Positions 1 to 11,897 of a stretch of 64,000 nucleotides of DNA are shown piece after piece; the first letter of the stretch is position 1; the number at the start of each line of letters is the position of its first letter. This stretch comes from Rhynchopus sp. YZ270_cl-10. Lineage: Eukaryota; Euglenozoa; Diplonemea; Diplonemida; Diplonemidae. Below the pieces are notes generated by a model that ran no database searches, was not told where the DNA came from, and saw only the letters and a list, made by a program, of their open reading frames with translations. The position numbers and the translations under genes were made by a program. Location of the stretch: positions 434,001 to 498,000 of the forward strand of contig OZ037839.1 in the NCBI GenBank assembly GCA_964035575.1. Direction: 5' to 3'.

Positions 1-457
1 CTGCCAGACATTTTTGAATTTTTCTTGACTTTCAGAAAAGGAACAAAAAGTCAAGAAATAGGAAAATATCCGACTTTTTCTTTTTGCAGACTTTGAACGG
101 TAAAATTGGGTTGGGTCTGGCACAGTCGGACTACCATGCAAGGGAGGGAATACATTATTTTTTTATTTCTTCCAGATTTTTCGACCCCGCCCCTTTTTTG
201 TCCCGATCAACCCCCTCCTCCTCCTCCCCGTGTGGAATAACACGGGGGGATGTCTTTTCCCTCCCTTGCTTGCAAAGCTTTTCAGTACACATCCTACTGG
301 AGGGGTCTCCAGCGGTGCGTCACCTTTCGTCTCTGTACGTTGGCGAGAATGAGAGAAAAGTGTTTGTGGAAGCGTACAACTAACAAACTCTCCCCTTATT
401 TCATTTCCCGTTTTTCCTGTGTGGGTGAAGATAGTTATTGACACCGTAGTACTTTAA

Positions 458-773
458 GATGATCCTGAGCCTCTCGTGCTTAGTCACCTGATAAAACTTA
501 TAATCACCGCCAATATTATTACACCCATGAAGTGCGTGCATAAGTGGGGAACAAAACCTTGGCTTGAAATACAACAGCCCTCTCGTAGCAGTGTACCATT
601 GTGCTACTCCCCCGCTTCCACTCAAATCAATAAAAAGGTCGTCAGACGGGTGTTGAATTGGTTCCACCACCGCAAAGTATTTGTCCTATAACATCTTAAC
701 GTACATTCTCTGTTGATTCTAAAACGGGGGAGGGGTAAAAAAGCGCGGAAGGTAAATTAGGGAAGAGGTTGAA
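458..773. repeat. Cluster of dispersed short modules (copy A)
   Basis: Three short modules occur here: one containing CCTCTCGTGCTTAGTCACCT (458-492), one beginning CTTGAAATACAACAGCC (562-600), and one containing CTTAACGTACATTCTCTG, TTGATTCTAAAACGGGG and GGTAAATTAGGGAAGAGG (689-773). The same three modules are found at 44349-44667, but in the opposite order. Single modules also occur at 12705-12800, 27523-27588, 42630-42768 and 46368-46402. They do not code for anything obvious and may be fragments of one or more short interspersed elements. Confidence 0.55.
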
Positions 774-813
774 TCATTTCCCACCGCAAAGTATTTGTCC
801 AATAAAAAAGTGA

Positions 814-882
814 AGTTGATAGTGCAAACGCCTCAGGGACGCAGGCACTGACACTCCGCGGGTTATCGAACCCTGGAGTGTT
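814..882. repeat. Dispersed repeat with a tRNA T-arm-like palindrome
   Basis: The segment GTTGATAGTGCAAACG ... GACGCAGGCACTGACACTCCG ... GGGTTATCGAACCC recurs in diverged form at 2846-2920 and 21076-21140, with shorter pieces near 22840-22885 and 37670-37700. On the minus strand GGGTTCGATAACCC resembles a tRNA T-arm or pol III B box. No full tRNA can be folded around it, so a tRNA-derived SINE is only a possibility. Confidence 0.4.
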
Positions 883-1300
883 GCGCTTGGGAGTGGTTTA
901 CAGGGAAGCTGTAAGCAGGTATACATTCATTACCCCACCCTGACCGGGAAAAAAAAATCAGCTCTGGGGGGGCGCAACGCAGCGACGCCCCCTCCGTGCA
1001 TGGATAGAGAAAAGAGAAAAAGAGTTTTTGCAGTGCTACACAAAGACTTCCTAATGAATGAAGTTGCAGAATATTTTGTTTGTTGCTCGCACAACCACCT
1101 CGCCAGAAAAAAGCTTCTTGTACATCAATGCCACACACACACACACACACCCCTTAGGCTGGGATATGCAGAAGACATCTCCCTCAAGGGAACATATATT
1201 CTCTCTGAAGGCGATTCCCTTTTAAAAAAGATCGTTTTTTTTGAGATGATGACGAACACACTGTCGCACCTCCCCCCTTTAGCAGCGCCCCTCAGAAGCC

Positions 1301-2779
<1,479 letters not shown>

Positions 2780-3048
2780 CTCTTAGTGTAGTGTGCCTTG
2801 TGGTGGGTGTGGGGAAGGGTATATAGGGTGACTAGACGGATGACAGAGAAGTTGAAAGTGCAAACGTCTCACCGTTCATCGGCAGACGCAGGTACTGGTT
2901 CCCCGCGGGTTATCGAATTAAAAGAGCAAGTGATGTAGGGTGTCATGTTAGTTCTTTATTTGTAGTCAGGGGTCGTGGGTTTTTTTTATTCGTCCGGTGT
3001 GGCGAATTTGTGCTTTTTTTCCCCCCTCCCGTTCCGCAAGCTGTTATG

Positions 3049-3271
3049 CAGGCCTAATGCTAAGTGCCGTTTCGGTTTTTTTGGGCGAGGATTTCATTTT
3101 TTCAAAAAGCCCCCAAAAAAATATTTTTCGCCCAGTTGAAAGCGGTCGTCGCGCGCGAAGCGCGCGACGACCCGCTTTCAAGGGGAGAAAAAAATTTTGA
3201 CCTCAAAATATACAATTTTCCGCCGTTTCGGCCTTTTTTTTCAAATCCTCCCCGACTTAGCATTATGGCTG
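3049..3271. mobile_element. Short inverted-repeat element (MITE-like), same ends as the 32.6-34.6 kb transposon
   Basis: The left end reads CAGGCCTAATGCTAAG and the right end is its imperfect inverse (CAGCCATAATGCTAAG on the other strand). These ends match the 16-bp ends of the 2-kb element at 32624-34626. The 223-bp interior has no coding capacity and carries a strong hairpin (3136-3181). I see no convincing target-site duplication, so it is either old or its true limits are slightly different. Confidence 0.6.
3136..3181. repeat. GC-rich perfect-stem hairpin
   Basis: TTGAAAGCGG and a run of CGTCG/CGCGCG pair with the mirror-image right arm around a GAA loop. The stem is about 21 bp with a single-base bulge. 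It sits inside the MITE-like element and could form a cruciform. Confidence 0.85.
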
Positions 3272-3559
3272 CAATGTTCTCTTTCACTGAAGGATGGTAC
3301 AATAGACAAAGGTGAACCAGCTATATACCCGACACCACACACAAGAGAGCGTGCAGTGAGGCAGCACTGAAAAAAACACTTGAAAAAAAAAATGACATGC
3401 CCATCAGATGTGCCGATGCCTCTCTCTTGATTGGTTCACCTTAAACCCTACCTACCTACAGCAAAACGGAAGATGGGAGGCAGAGCTACGACCACGCCCC
3501 GTTCATACTATATTATATCTCTACCATGGGCTAGATGCCACCAAACTCTGGCCAACAGA

Positions 3560-3755
3560 CACTCTCCAAAAAAAATCAACAATATTATCAAAAGCACGAC
3601 TCAAAAACACTACGCAGTCTGACACTGTCAACTGCTTTCCGATACACACCACATAGGGCTATATTCCAAAGCTAGGTAAGGGGGTAACCCACACAACCGA
3701 TGTTTCACACACCAATAATACACATGATCTTAGCTAAAAAGGCCCAAATAGGCCA
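3560..3755 (-). ncRNA. Candidate U2 spliceosomal snRNA
   Basis: On the minus strand, 3744-3712 reads GGCCTTTTTAGCTAAGATCA followed by TGTGTATTAT. This closely matches the conserved U2 5' segment (stem-loop I, then GUGUAGUAU with the branch-site-recognition sequence); UUUAGCUAAGAUCA resembles the trypanosomatid version as I recall it. About 150 nt downstream lies GATTTTTTTTGGAG, a possible Sm site, though further away than in human U2. The branch-recognition hexamer would read GUAUUA rather than GUAGUA, and the hairpin pairing is imperfect, so a diverged gene or pseudogene are both possible. The ends are estimates. Confidence 0.4.
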
Positions 3756-3939
3756 TCAAACACCTCAAGAGACAATGTTCTCCTCTTAAGAACTACCCGC
3801 ACTAACTGCTATTCAAACAACACACAGTGGGGCTATCTTCAGAATCCTACGAAATAACCCACACAGCTCCCGATAGGATTCCACACGAATGAGGGGGACG
3901 TAATGAGCATCGTCTCAATAAAAACCCCCAGTAATTTTC

Positions 3940-5307
3940 TTATGCACTCTCGAGTAGGATTGAGAGCTCTGCTTGCGAGACGAGGGTGTGCTCGAAGACG
4001 CGCCCCGTCTGTTTGGTGAGACTGAAGACCTGCCCTTCCGGACCTTCTTCGGGGAGTACTGCCTTGACCCATCCTTTGCTTGTATTGCGTCCGATGTGGG
4101 GTGTGTCTCGCACGTTGAAGCAGACCTTGGCAGAGGTCATGAGGATGCCGTTGATGTGTGTGTCCGCACCTGACAGTGTTATGGCATACGCCACCGGCGA
4201 GCGTCCGTCCTTGGCCCCCGGGTTTGCGTGCTGCATATCCCCCAGGAGCAGCTCGAAGCCTTTCCCTTCTAATGAAATATGCGTTACAAGGGGGCAGTCC
4301 CCTATGGGTTTGTGCCCGTTGCAGACCCTTCGAACGTTGTTCTCGACAAGAAATTTTGTGACATCGTGGGGCACAGAGACGGTGCCCCTTGCGTAGAATG
4401 ATTCAATCATGATCCCACGGTTGCAGCTGGCCTCGGAGTTCTGATACGCAACGAGAGATGAGCCGGGGGTACGGTCTGCGCTGCATTGCTGCATTTTGTG
4501 CTCCACTACGGCATCATGGCCCCAGGCGTTTAGGTGCTCTACCCATTCTTCCAGCGACGCAGTCTCGGGGAGAGTTGTCCCTTGGACTGCCGAAACATCG
4601 CCGCATTTGTCCGTGAATGCGAGGTCCAGGGAAGGCACAAACCGTATTGCTGCAGAAGGCAGACCACCATGGCAGAAGAGGGTTCCATCGATGAGTGCCG
4701 CGATCTGCGCCAGCTCCAAGTAGTCAAGCACTACCGAGGTGGTAAGCACCTCGCGCACCCCGTCCGCGGGGCACACTGAGTCACGGAAGGACGCAAGCAC
4801 ATCCGCATCGGACACAGCGCCTGCCACACCACGTCCAAGCCCCAACACTGCCAGCTCCTCCCGCCGCATCTCGAAGCTATCCTTGCAGCCTAACGTCACC
4901 TCCAAGAGGTACTTCAGCCTACCCACCTCGCTTGTGTCCTTCGTGAAGTCTGTGAATGAAGGCGCTTTTTGGTCCCAAAACGGTATCGCAGGCGGTGACG
5001 TGAGCTCGGTGGTGAAGCGAAGCTTGTTCACATCTCTGTTCCCCATAATGAGGAAGACGCGCGTTGGGTGGGCGCGCTTGAAGGCAGTCAGGGTATCCGC
5101 CAGACGCAGGTCTCCACTACCCTTATCGAAGAGATCCCCACCGAAGACAAACATATCTGCAGTGTCAGCAGTGCCAGAAGCATCGCGGAACACGACACGT
5201 GTCTGCGCTTCGTCACCCCACCCGACTACATCAGATAGGCTCACGGACCTTCGGAATAGGTCTAAATCTCCTTCTACGTCTGTTACATACGCTATCCTCC
5301 GTGGCAT
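3940..5307 (-). CDS. Calcineurin-like metallophosphoesterase
   Basis: This 455-residue protein carries the metallophosphoesterase signature blocks in order: VTDVEGDLD near the N-terminus, GGDLFDKGSGD near residues 55-65, MGNRDVNKLR near 90-100, CHGGLP in the middle and NGHKP in the C-terminal half. These residues normally bind two metal ions and hydrolyse phosphate esters. Two classical positions differ: the DxH site reads DVE and the GNH(E/D) site reads GNRD. It may therefore belong to a divergent subfamily with altered metal ligands. The substrate cannot be told. A C-rich stretch ending CACAG lies about 14 nt upstream of the ATG, compatible with a trans-splice acceptor. No signal peptide or membrane segment is seen, suggesting a cytosolic enzyme. 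Confidence 0.85.
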   Translation of the reverse strand: MPRRIAYVTDVEGDLDLFRRSVSLSDVVGWGDEAQTRVVFRDASGTADTADMFVFGGDLFDKGSGDLRLADTLTAFKRAHPTRVFLIMGNRDVNKLRFTTELTSPPAIPFWDQKAPSFTDFTKDTSEVGRLKYLLEVTLGCKDSFEMRREELAVLGLGRGVAGAVSDADVLASFRDSVCPADGVREVLTTSVVLDYLELAQIAALIDGTLFCHGGLPSAAIRFVPSLDLAFTDKCGDVSAVQGTTLPETASLEEWVEHLNAWGHDAVVEHKMQQCSADRTPGSSLVAYQNSEASCNRGIMIESFYARGTVSVPHDVTKFLVENNVRRVCNGHKPIGDCPLVTHISLEGKGFELLLGDMQHANPGAKDGRSPVAYAITLSGADTHINGILMTSAKVCFNVRDTPHIGRNTSKGWVKAVLPEEGPEGQVFSLTKQTGRVFEHTLVSQAELSILLESA

Positions 5308-5888
5308 GTGTGTAGTCTGTGTGGGGGTGGTAAAAAGTAGGTAGGGTAGGCTTAGGTTGCAAAAAAGAGAAAAGTGGTAAAAATATGAGAGACGTATGTC
5401 GCAATTGTGTTCGTATCTTTACCTAGAGGAGGGGGTAAAGAAAAAATCCAGCGCCGCGATAACCCTCCAAACAAAAGCACTGCTTCACAACACCGTTCCG
5501 TCCTGGGGGGGGCTACGTGAATGAAAACGCGGCTTTTCCCTTAGGCATTCGCGACCGCGAGCTTTTGGTCCCTGCCGATTTTTCGGCACTGTCAGTGACA
5601 CTACTATGTCAGTAGCACACAAACACAAGCAACCCTACCGACCTTTCGGTGCACCCGTTCTTTACCCTGTTTCAATCCCTCACGGATCGACTGCGCGACC
5701 AAAGGCATGAAAAACCCCCCAAACGTCCACCAGTACACACAAGGACTCCATGCCTATGAAGTAGGAGTACAGGTGAAAGGTACTCATGAACACGGCGATA
5801 TCGCAAACTCACCCAGGCTGTGCGGTTGACACGCACACAGGACATGGTCGCCACATCATACCAGAGCAAGAAGCATACGATGTTCCAC
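5308..5888. other. Intergenic, nothing recognised
   Basis: Between the metallophosphoesterase and the WD40-like gene I see only short unconvincing frames. It probably contains the 3' UTR of the right-hand gene and 5' sequence of the left-hand one. Confidence 0.6.
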
Positions 5889-7124
5889 TCAACAACATGC
5901 ACAACCTTCAAAGGGCTTTCGGGGAACACGCACGACTGAGTTTGGGGCCATCTTCACCTTTTCGATGAGCAATCTCTTGTCGGTGAGATCCATGGAGATA
6001 CACACGGAGAACTGCATATCGCTTGATACGGCAAACACAATGGTGTTTGTGTCCACACGTTGGCCTTCACTAAGCAAGACGTCCCAGCGTACTACCGATG
6101 ACCTGGTGCTGCTGAAGATGTACCGCGAGCACGCACTAAACGTGATGTGTACGATGTAGTCATTATCTTCATCCATGGGGGGAGCATGGCGGAACTTCCT
6201 TACGAGGTTACGTCTCGCCGTGCCGTAGACACGAAGCTCCTTGCTGTAGTACACTGCAAGCAGACGCGAGTCCGGCGAGAATAAGGGTGCTTTGAACGGT
6301 ATATTTAACACCACAGACTTCATGTCCCACAGCACCGACGGAGGCCGCCTCGTCTCACCGAACCTCATGATACCGTATGAGTTGCAGCTTGTAGCGACCC
6401 ACCCCCCGCACGGCGACAGCACTGCAAGGTATGTCCTGCCAGGCACGGCGTCCTCACTGACCGGCCCCAGCACCAGCATGCCTTTGTCGGTGGAGGCGAG
6501 GACGTGGTTACTGTTCTCAGATGCGGACAGCATCCAGACCCGGCCTGCCAGTGTCTGCTTTGTGCGGTGGCTCTTGAAGGTTGCGCTGTCCAGCCACTCG
6601 ACGGAGCAGTCCTCTGCAAACGCGCACACAATGTGCAGAGATGTGAGTGCAATGCAGGTGACTGCGCGGGTTGTGACCGTTCTTGTTATGCCGCGCACGA
6701 GATCGAGCTTAAGTAAGTGGCCCGCACCGCCGTACCACCCTTCCGTATCCCCTTCCACGAACACACACCAGGTACGGCAGGGCGACAGCGCGAAGGCTTT
6801 CCCGAAGTTGCGGTACGACACGTCACGCCGCCACTCTCCCTCCACAATGTCGGGCTCGCAGATGAACTCTGCCAGCAGCGTATCCCCACTGCATAGGCCA
6901 GTGTCGCACACGAGCGTTGTGTTCTCGCCCAGTTTCACCTTCTTTGCGTCCTTCGTGTCCCGCAGCAGTTGTGCAGGTGCCGGAAGACCCTCAGTGTCCA
7001 CCGGTGGTGTGTCAGGCCGAAGCACCTCTGTGGCCTTGTGTCGCAGCTCCAGAACTGTCTCGCCTTCGCCCACCTCGACAGCACAGACCTTCCCGCTTTC
7101 GAGACACCTCACGTGGACCTCCAT
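5889..7124 (-). CDS. Ubiquitin-like header plus WD40-like repeat protein
   Basis: A 411-residue protein. Residues 1-~85 (MEVHVRCLESGKVCAVEV, then GEGETVLELRHKATEVL) have the beta-strand/acidic turn/helix pattern of a ubiquitin-like fold and resemble the N-termini of the three LRR genes in this window. The rest has repeated blocks typical of a beta-propeller: ALSPCRTWCVFVEG, LSPCGGWVATS, FSPDSRLLAVYYSKELRVYG and FSACSRYIFSSTRSSVVRWDV (the last split here for length by its central Ser pair). An in-frame ATG exists 19 codons upstream at 7181. I prefer 7124 because it aligns with the MEL starts of the LRR paralogs and follows a CACCCCAG acceptor-like site. Likely a protein-interaction scaffold; function unknown. 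Confidence 0.7.
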   Translation of the reverse strand: MEVHVRCLESGKVCAVEVGEGETVLELRHKATEVLRPDTPPVDTEGLPAPAQLLRDTKDAKKVKLGENTTLVCDTGLCSGDTLLAEFICEPDIVEGEWRRDVSYRNFGKAFALSPCRTWCVFVEGDTEGWYGGAGHLLKLDLVRGITRTVTTRAVTCIALTSLHIVCAFAEDCSVEWLDSATFKSHRTKQTLAGRVWMLSASENSNHVLASTDKGMLVLGPVSEDAVPGRTYLAVLSPCGGWVATSCNSYGIMRFGETRRPPSVLWDMKSVVLNIPFKAPLFSPDSRLLAVYYSKELRVYGTARRNLVRKFRHAPPMDEDNDYIVHITFSACSRYIFSSTRSSVVRWDVLLSEGQRVDTNTIVFAVSSDMQFSVCISMDLTDKRLLIEKVKMAPNSVVRVPRKPFEGCACC

Positions 7125-7833
7125 TGATGGGTGGGAACAGGTGTATTGTGTTTGCTTGTGTTTGCTGGGGTGTGGTGTCAATGCAGGTCAACCAAAAGGA
7201 ACAACACTAAACACCTTCAAGAGCACAGAATGATCAACATGCACTAGAGCACCCAAAGAAGCAGGAGAGGGTGAAGCACGCTCAAACGTGTGAGGTCAAT
7301 AGTTGCGAAAAAGGAACGGACACGGTGGACTAGTTGTGTGGAAGCGTCAATGCATCAAACAACCCCAAGAAGGGGGGTGGGGAACGGTAAGTCAACCCCC
7401 TTTTTTGTTGTTGTGTCGGCAATCGCCTATGTCATGTCAGCAAAGGGGAATTATCACTATTTTTGGATAAATTGTTGGAGTAGTGTAGTTGCCTCGGTTG
7501 TGTTGCCACAGTTTGTGCAATCTCCACTTTCCTTTTTTTCTTTTTTTGTTTTGCTTCTGAACGTTTTTTGTGGCGTCGGGGGGGGTGGAATTGCCTTTGT
7601 AATCGTTGGTCGGGGGGGAGGGATACGTGGACCAAAAGAGAGAAAAATTGGAAAATAATGCGACTGTCATGCACACATCTAATGCTGGAGGGTGCGAAAA
7701 GAATTCCATAAGCTATGAATCAGCCTCCCTCCCTCCCTCTGCACAACAATATCATAGTTATAGGGGGTGACGAAAAGGGTTGGTTTGATGGTGTTGAAGT
7801 AGAAGTCAAACAACACAACGAACCCCCCTTACT

Positions 7834-7961
7834 GATGGCAGTATTGTGATGGGAGCCCATTGGAATACGCAAAATACATCAAAATGCATCACAATACACG
7901 TATGAATGTATTTTGATGTATTTTGCGTATTCCAATGAGCTCCCATCACAATACTGCCATC
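7834..7961. repeat. 128-bp foldback (long perfect-arm inverted repeat)
   Basis: The arms begin GATGGCAGTATTGTGATGGG and are about 52 nt each with one or two mismatches, around a loop of roughly 20 nt. The element is almost entirely palindrome and has no coding capacity. No clear target duplication flanks it. A MITE or hairpin element is likely. Confidence 0.85.
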
Positions 7962-8627
7962 ATTAACCCTCTCCCGCTGTCCTTGGTCAATAAATAAATA
8001 AAAATGTTCTTCTTATTACCGCTCGTACCGGATTTTCTGCCGAATAAAAGAGGATGGTTCGCATGATGGTTTTCCTGGGGCTCACACATTCCCCCACGCC
8101 TCCTATTTCCTTCCATAGAAAACCCGGTAAATATCAAGAATTTCTAAACCCCAGCAATACCGGGAGGGATGAACTCGCTCGCACTCTCAACTATAGTCCC
8201 ACAGGGAGAAGGTGGTTTGGCCGGCACATAAGATGTGCACCGTTTGCCGGTATCGGGCACAGTTTATGAAGAATTCCACACAAAAAATCGTACCACAGGT
8301 AGGGTTTTTTCGGGGGATTTTTCAGAGGGAAAAGAGGTGGGGGGGAAGGGGGGGGTTTTCAAACGAGTCATGAAAACACGCGGGGGGTGTACTCCACACA
8401 CAAAATGCAAGACGCAAACAAAGAAAGAAAAACACTGGGAGTGGCTGAAGGGGGGTGATTCGCACTTCTTGCGCACCTCTTGCTTCTTTGTGCACCGACC
8501 CTATTCAGTACCACACCCTAAAGACAATGGTTATTGACGCAGGCACCTCCGGCGGACACATTATACGATGCCAGCCCCGGATGAAAGCATATAAAATAGA
8601 ATCTGACTTCACGATATAAGACAACAT

Positions 8628-8746
8628 CCACCTGATTTTTTACCCCGCGTAAAGGCGCGTAAAGGCTGGGAAAAATGGGTGGGGTTTGGCCTCTACGGTC
8701 CTATACGGTCCTATACGGGCCAAAACGCGGGGTAAAAATCAGGTGG
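8628..8746. mobile_element. 119-bp MITE with 22-bp inverted ends and 5-bp target duplication
   Basis: The ends read CCACCTGATTTTTTACCCCG and its inverse CGGGGTAAAAATCAGGTGG, differing by one T. AACAT flanks both sides, fitting a 5-bp target-site duplication. The interior holds small direct repeats (GCGTAAAGG twice, GGTCCTATAC twice). A lone end of the same type lies at 12662-12682. Confidence 0.75.
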
Positions 8747-9315
8747 AACATGAATAAAACGACAAAAATAAAATACGCGCTCCTGTATCAACAAGCATTA
8801 TTTACATCGCGACTGTGAGGCGAGATATCATTTTCTTTTCTGCATAGCCACGACAATCATCAAAAATAGAAGAAAACGAGACTTGAAGATACACATCGGG
8901 GGGGGGAAAAACATTGGGGAGGGGAACAAACAAAAGGGTGGCTATTATTTATGTTCTGAACCCCATGCCACACCCTCGCAAAAGGGTGGGGGTAAAGATT
9001 TGATAAAGTTTAGCACCTTCTCAGGGAAATAGGACGTCTCCTTTGGCTTTTTTATTCGGGTCTTTCCATACACACGAGAACAACGTCAATAGTACACTCA
9101 CATACGTTCTGTTCAGGTGAACAGCAAATAGGATCAGGGGGTAATCGCACTACCCCCCCTTATCACAATAATAGGGAAACAGAAAACGTTTGTGTGATTA
9201 GACTACTATCTCAAGAGAGCCGTCGATGATCAAACAAGGGAAACAGAAAACAGAAGTCTTTGTGAAATGAATGTGTCTTCTCGTGCACACATCACAACAA
9301 AGTTGCACCCCCCAT

Positions 9316-11897
9316 CTACGCTACTGGGCAGGTGGAAAGACATTTGGGGTACTTCAGGGCGGCGATGGTGTCGTACTGGTTGCGCAGCTGAAAGGGGGTC
9401 GGTGGGAGTGGGAGAGTGTACACGGTTGGGTGTAAAATTGGGTATAATGTGTCGGTTCAGATCAAAGACATACCTGGAATGTGTTCGGGTAGTAGCTCCA
9501 CTTCTGCCAGGAGCTAGGTGCGGCGGATGAGTCTGCAATGGTAAGCGAGCCGTTGCTGTGGCCCACGAGCATGAGCTTCGTGTTGCCAAGGATGTGCATA
9601 ACATCAGCCTCGTTCCTGATGCGTGTGTAGCTGTTCTCAAACTGCTGTGCAGTGTTGTTCTGCAAGCAGACCTCCAGCGTGAGCACATCAGCACTGTTCA
9701 TGCTCACACAGAGTCCCGATGCCCTGTGCACGATCTGCCAGTTCGAACGCAGGTCAAAGCTTTGGTAATCAAGTGCCAGTCCGTTGCTCACACAGTCGAG
9801 CACAGTGAGCACTGTTCCCTGCTTTGCCGCTGCGCAAGGTGACGACGGGTTCCAGTTCGGCCCTGCCGCAGTGACGTTCACGTCGTCGTACTCCACAGCA
9901 AGCCACGCGTTTGCACCAAGCGCAGCAAACCCGTTGTCGTAGTTCTCAATTGCCTCGTTCGTGAACAGCGTTTCACCCAGATCCTGCACACGTCCACGCC
10001 ACGCACCGCTGGCCACAGCTTCCTCGGTAAGTGTCATGTACGACGCACTGGCCACAGACGCAACAGTCTCGAGCTGCAGCGCAAACCACAGATTCCCAGG
10101 AGGTGTCTGCACCTTTCCTGACTTGATCACCGTGGACGTGCCGTACGACGGCGGACCAGAGCCCAACGCAGGTCCACCATAGCTGAGAGTGTACTCACCC
10201 GACCCGTACAGGCACAGCACAACACCCTGCGTCCACATCTGGTTCACACGTGTCGCAACACATCCTGCTGCGTCTGTCGAAGGAAGATGGATGCGGGTCG
10301 AAATCCTGATGTCCTGGAACTCCTTCATCCCAATCAAAGTCATTGGTCCGTTGGAGCCGTGGTCGCTCCAACCAATAGGAAGCTGTGGCACCATCTGACG
10401 GAGTGAGCCTGAGTGGACCTCAAAGGCTCCAATCTGATCCGTCAGGTACTTGCCCTCCTGCCCGTCCGCGACAGCGCTGAAGTCGTCGACGTGCGGCAAG
10501 GGGAACAGCGGTACAGATGCAGGTGGTGTGTACTGTCCCTTCTTCCCAGTCTTCACCGTGGTCAAGGTGATGTAGTCCCCAACATTCACCTCGACAGTGA
10601 CCTGTCCGTTCACAGGGGTCACCTCTCCCATGTATTCGAACTGCTGGGTGACGTTGTTCTCGTAGTTGGAGCGCCACACAGCAAGGTTGGTGTTCGGGGT
10701 GAGTCCTGCAAAGGTGAACGTCGCGTTCTCTGCGGAAACGTCAAACGCAGGCAGTCCGGGGCGTGTGCACGCCGCATGTTCGTGCGACACCTTTGCGATC
10801 ATCATCGTCACGTCCGTCCCCTCCGTGTCCACGATTGTTGTGTAAAACCCACCGTTCGTGAGCTCTCCACTGCCCGACCCCACAGAGAGGTACTTCCACC
10901 CAACCTCCGTGAACTGTGTCACGTGTGCCGTGGCCCAGACAACTTCGAAAGTGCTGTAGTATCCTGACCAGGGCTGCACAGACGTCAGCATCGAGGAGGC
11001 GTACCAGTTGGTGCCGTGGTAGTACGCACCCACAAGGTTCCACATGATGTTCGAAGTCATGCCTGAGAGGACGTAGTGCGAGTTCACGACACGTGCCCAG
11101 CACGCTGCCCCGTTGTAGTCGTCGTAGCTCGAAGACTCTTCACTTGACCAGAACGGCTTGTTCAGAGCGTGGCAGTCGCTGTAGTTGCTGTAGTCCGAAG
11201 GGTAGTGCAGGCCGATGATGTCCACTGCATCTGCGTATGCCTGGTCCTTCTGCAGTGTGGCACAGATGTCCGCACCTCCGTCCTTAGCAACAAGCTTGAT
11301 GTTGGGAAACCCTGCGTCTGCCAGCGTCTTCTTCAGGGACACTGCATATGCGGCGGAGGACGAACGTTCGTTCCAGACACCAATATAGTCGATGTCGAGT
11401 CCGTGTGTCTGCTTTGCCCCAACAATCCAGTTCTTGATGTACAGCGCTGTCTGGTTGGGGTATGTGAAGGGCGATCCCGACGGCTTGCCAGTGACAGGGT
11501 CGTTGCCAACCCAGCCTGGGAAGGCCCAGGGAAGACCGTACAGCTTGATCTTAGGGTTGCGTGCCTTGGCCTCCTTCATGAGCCACCATTCGTAGCCTCG
11601 TGTCACATCAAGGTCGTCCTTTGAGTGCATGTGGCTCGTCTCCGTGCCGTCTGTCGACTGTGAGTCGCCCCCAATCTCAACCTTGAGGATCTGCAGGGAC
11701 GCACCGAAGTTGGGCAGGAACAGATAGTCAAGGATCTGCGAGCGTTGGGGCTCCACGTAGTCAAGGAGGAGACGTGACGTGGCACCCCCGCCAGAGAGAC
11801 CACCCAGGCCCCAGAAGACGTCCTTTGCGGCCGCCGTGTTGACGGGGTACGCTGTCTGCTGCGCCGCCATGCAGGCAAGCAGAACCACACTCTGCAT
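9316..11897 (-). CDS. Secreted galactocerebrosidase (GH59), tandem copy 1
   Basis: Galactosylceramidase-type glycoside hydrolase, family 59, which removes galactose from galactosyl lipids or related substrates. Exon 1 (11897-9474) encodes 808 residues. An intron (9473-9388, GTATGT...CAG) follows codon TFQ, and exon 2 (9387-9316) adds 23 residues ending in CPVA. The protein starts with a signal-peptide-like MQSVVLLACMAAQQTAYPV. The TIM barrel holds the acid/base Glu in VWNERS (near residue 175) and the nucleophile Glu in WSSEESSSY (near 252), matching mammalian GALC positions. EPWSG/TTLTTGRKG-like counterparts (QPWSG, TLTTVKTGKKG) follow, then the lectin-like region. Residues ~676-831 are extra compared with animal GALC and look like a ricin-B/beta-trefoil module (HRASGLCVSM, LEVCLQNNTAQQF). 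A conserved CTGCGCAG acceptor-like site lies 27 nt upstream of the ATG. Likely lysosomal or secreted. Confidence 0.93.
9388..9473 (-). other. Intron of GH59 copy 1 (86 bp)
   Basis: The donor GTATGT and acceptor CCCTTTCAG are in phase 0. The downstream 23-codon exon is preserved in all four paralogs, which is strong evidence for splicing. Confidence 0.9.

Larger units (their letters stand above)
1..1300. other. Left intergenic region without a recognised gene
   Basis: No open frame here has a recognisable domain or coding-like composition. The stretch holds short dispersed modules that recur elsewhere in the window (around 458-492, 562-600, 689-773 and 814-882) and a 20-bp CA microsatellite near 1131-1150. 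The 3' untranslated part of the polyQ gene presumably lies at its right edge. Confidence 0.6.
7182..9315. other. Intergenic region with foldback elements and the GH59 3' flank
   Basis: No gene is recognised in this 2.1 kb. It holds two inverted-repeat elements (7834-7961 and 8628-8746) and a short segment at 7466-7528 shared with 37890-37940. From about 9040 it carries a 3' flank nearly identical to the one beyond the second galactocerebrosidase copy (about 13320-13550). Confidence 0.65.

Noticed and set aside
840-890. tRNA gene at the GGGTTCGATAACCC palindrome
   Set aside because: No acceptor stem, D-arm or anticodon arm can be drawn around it at proper distances.
1131-1150. CA dinucleotide run
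   Set aside because: A short ordinary microsatellite with no further signal.
2815-2835. TATA-like GGGTATATAGGG upstream of the polyQ gene as a promoter
   Set aside because: A single match in an A/T-rich genome; no similar element stands upstream of the other genes.
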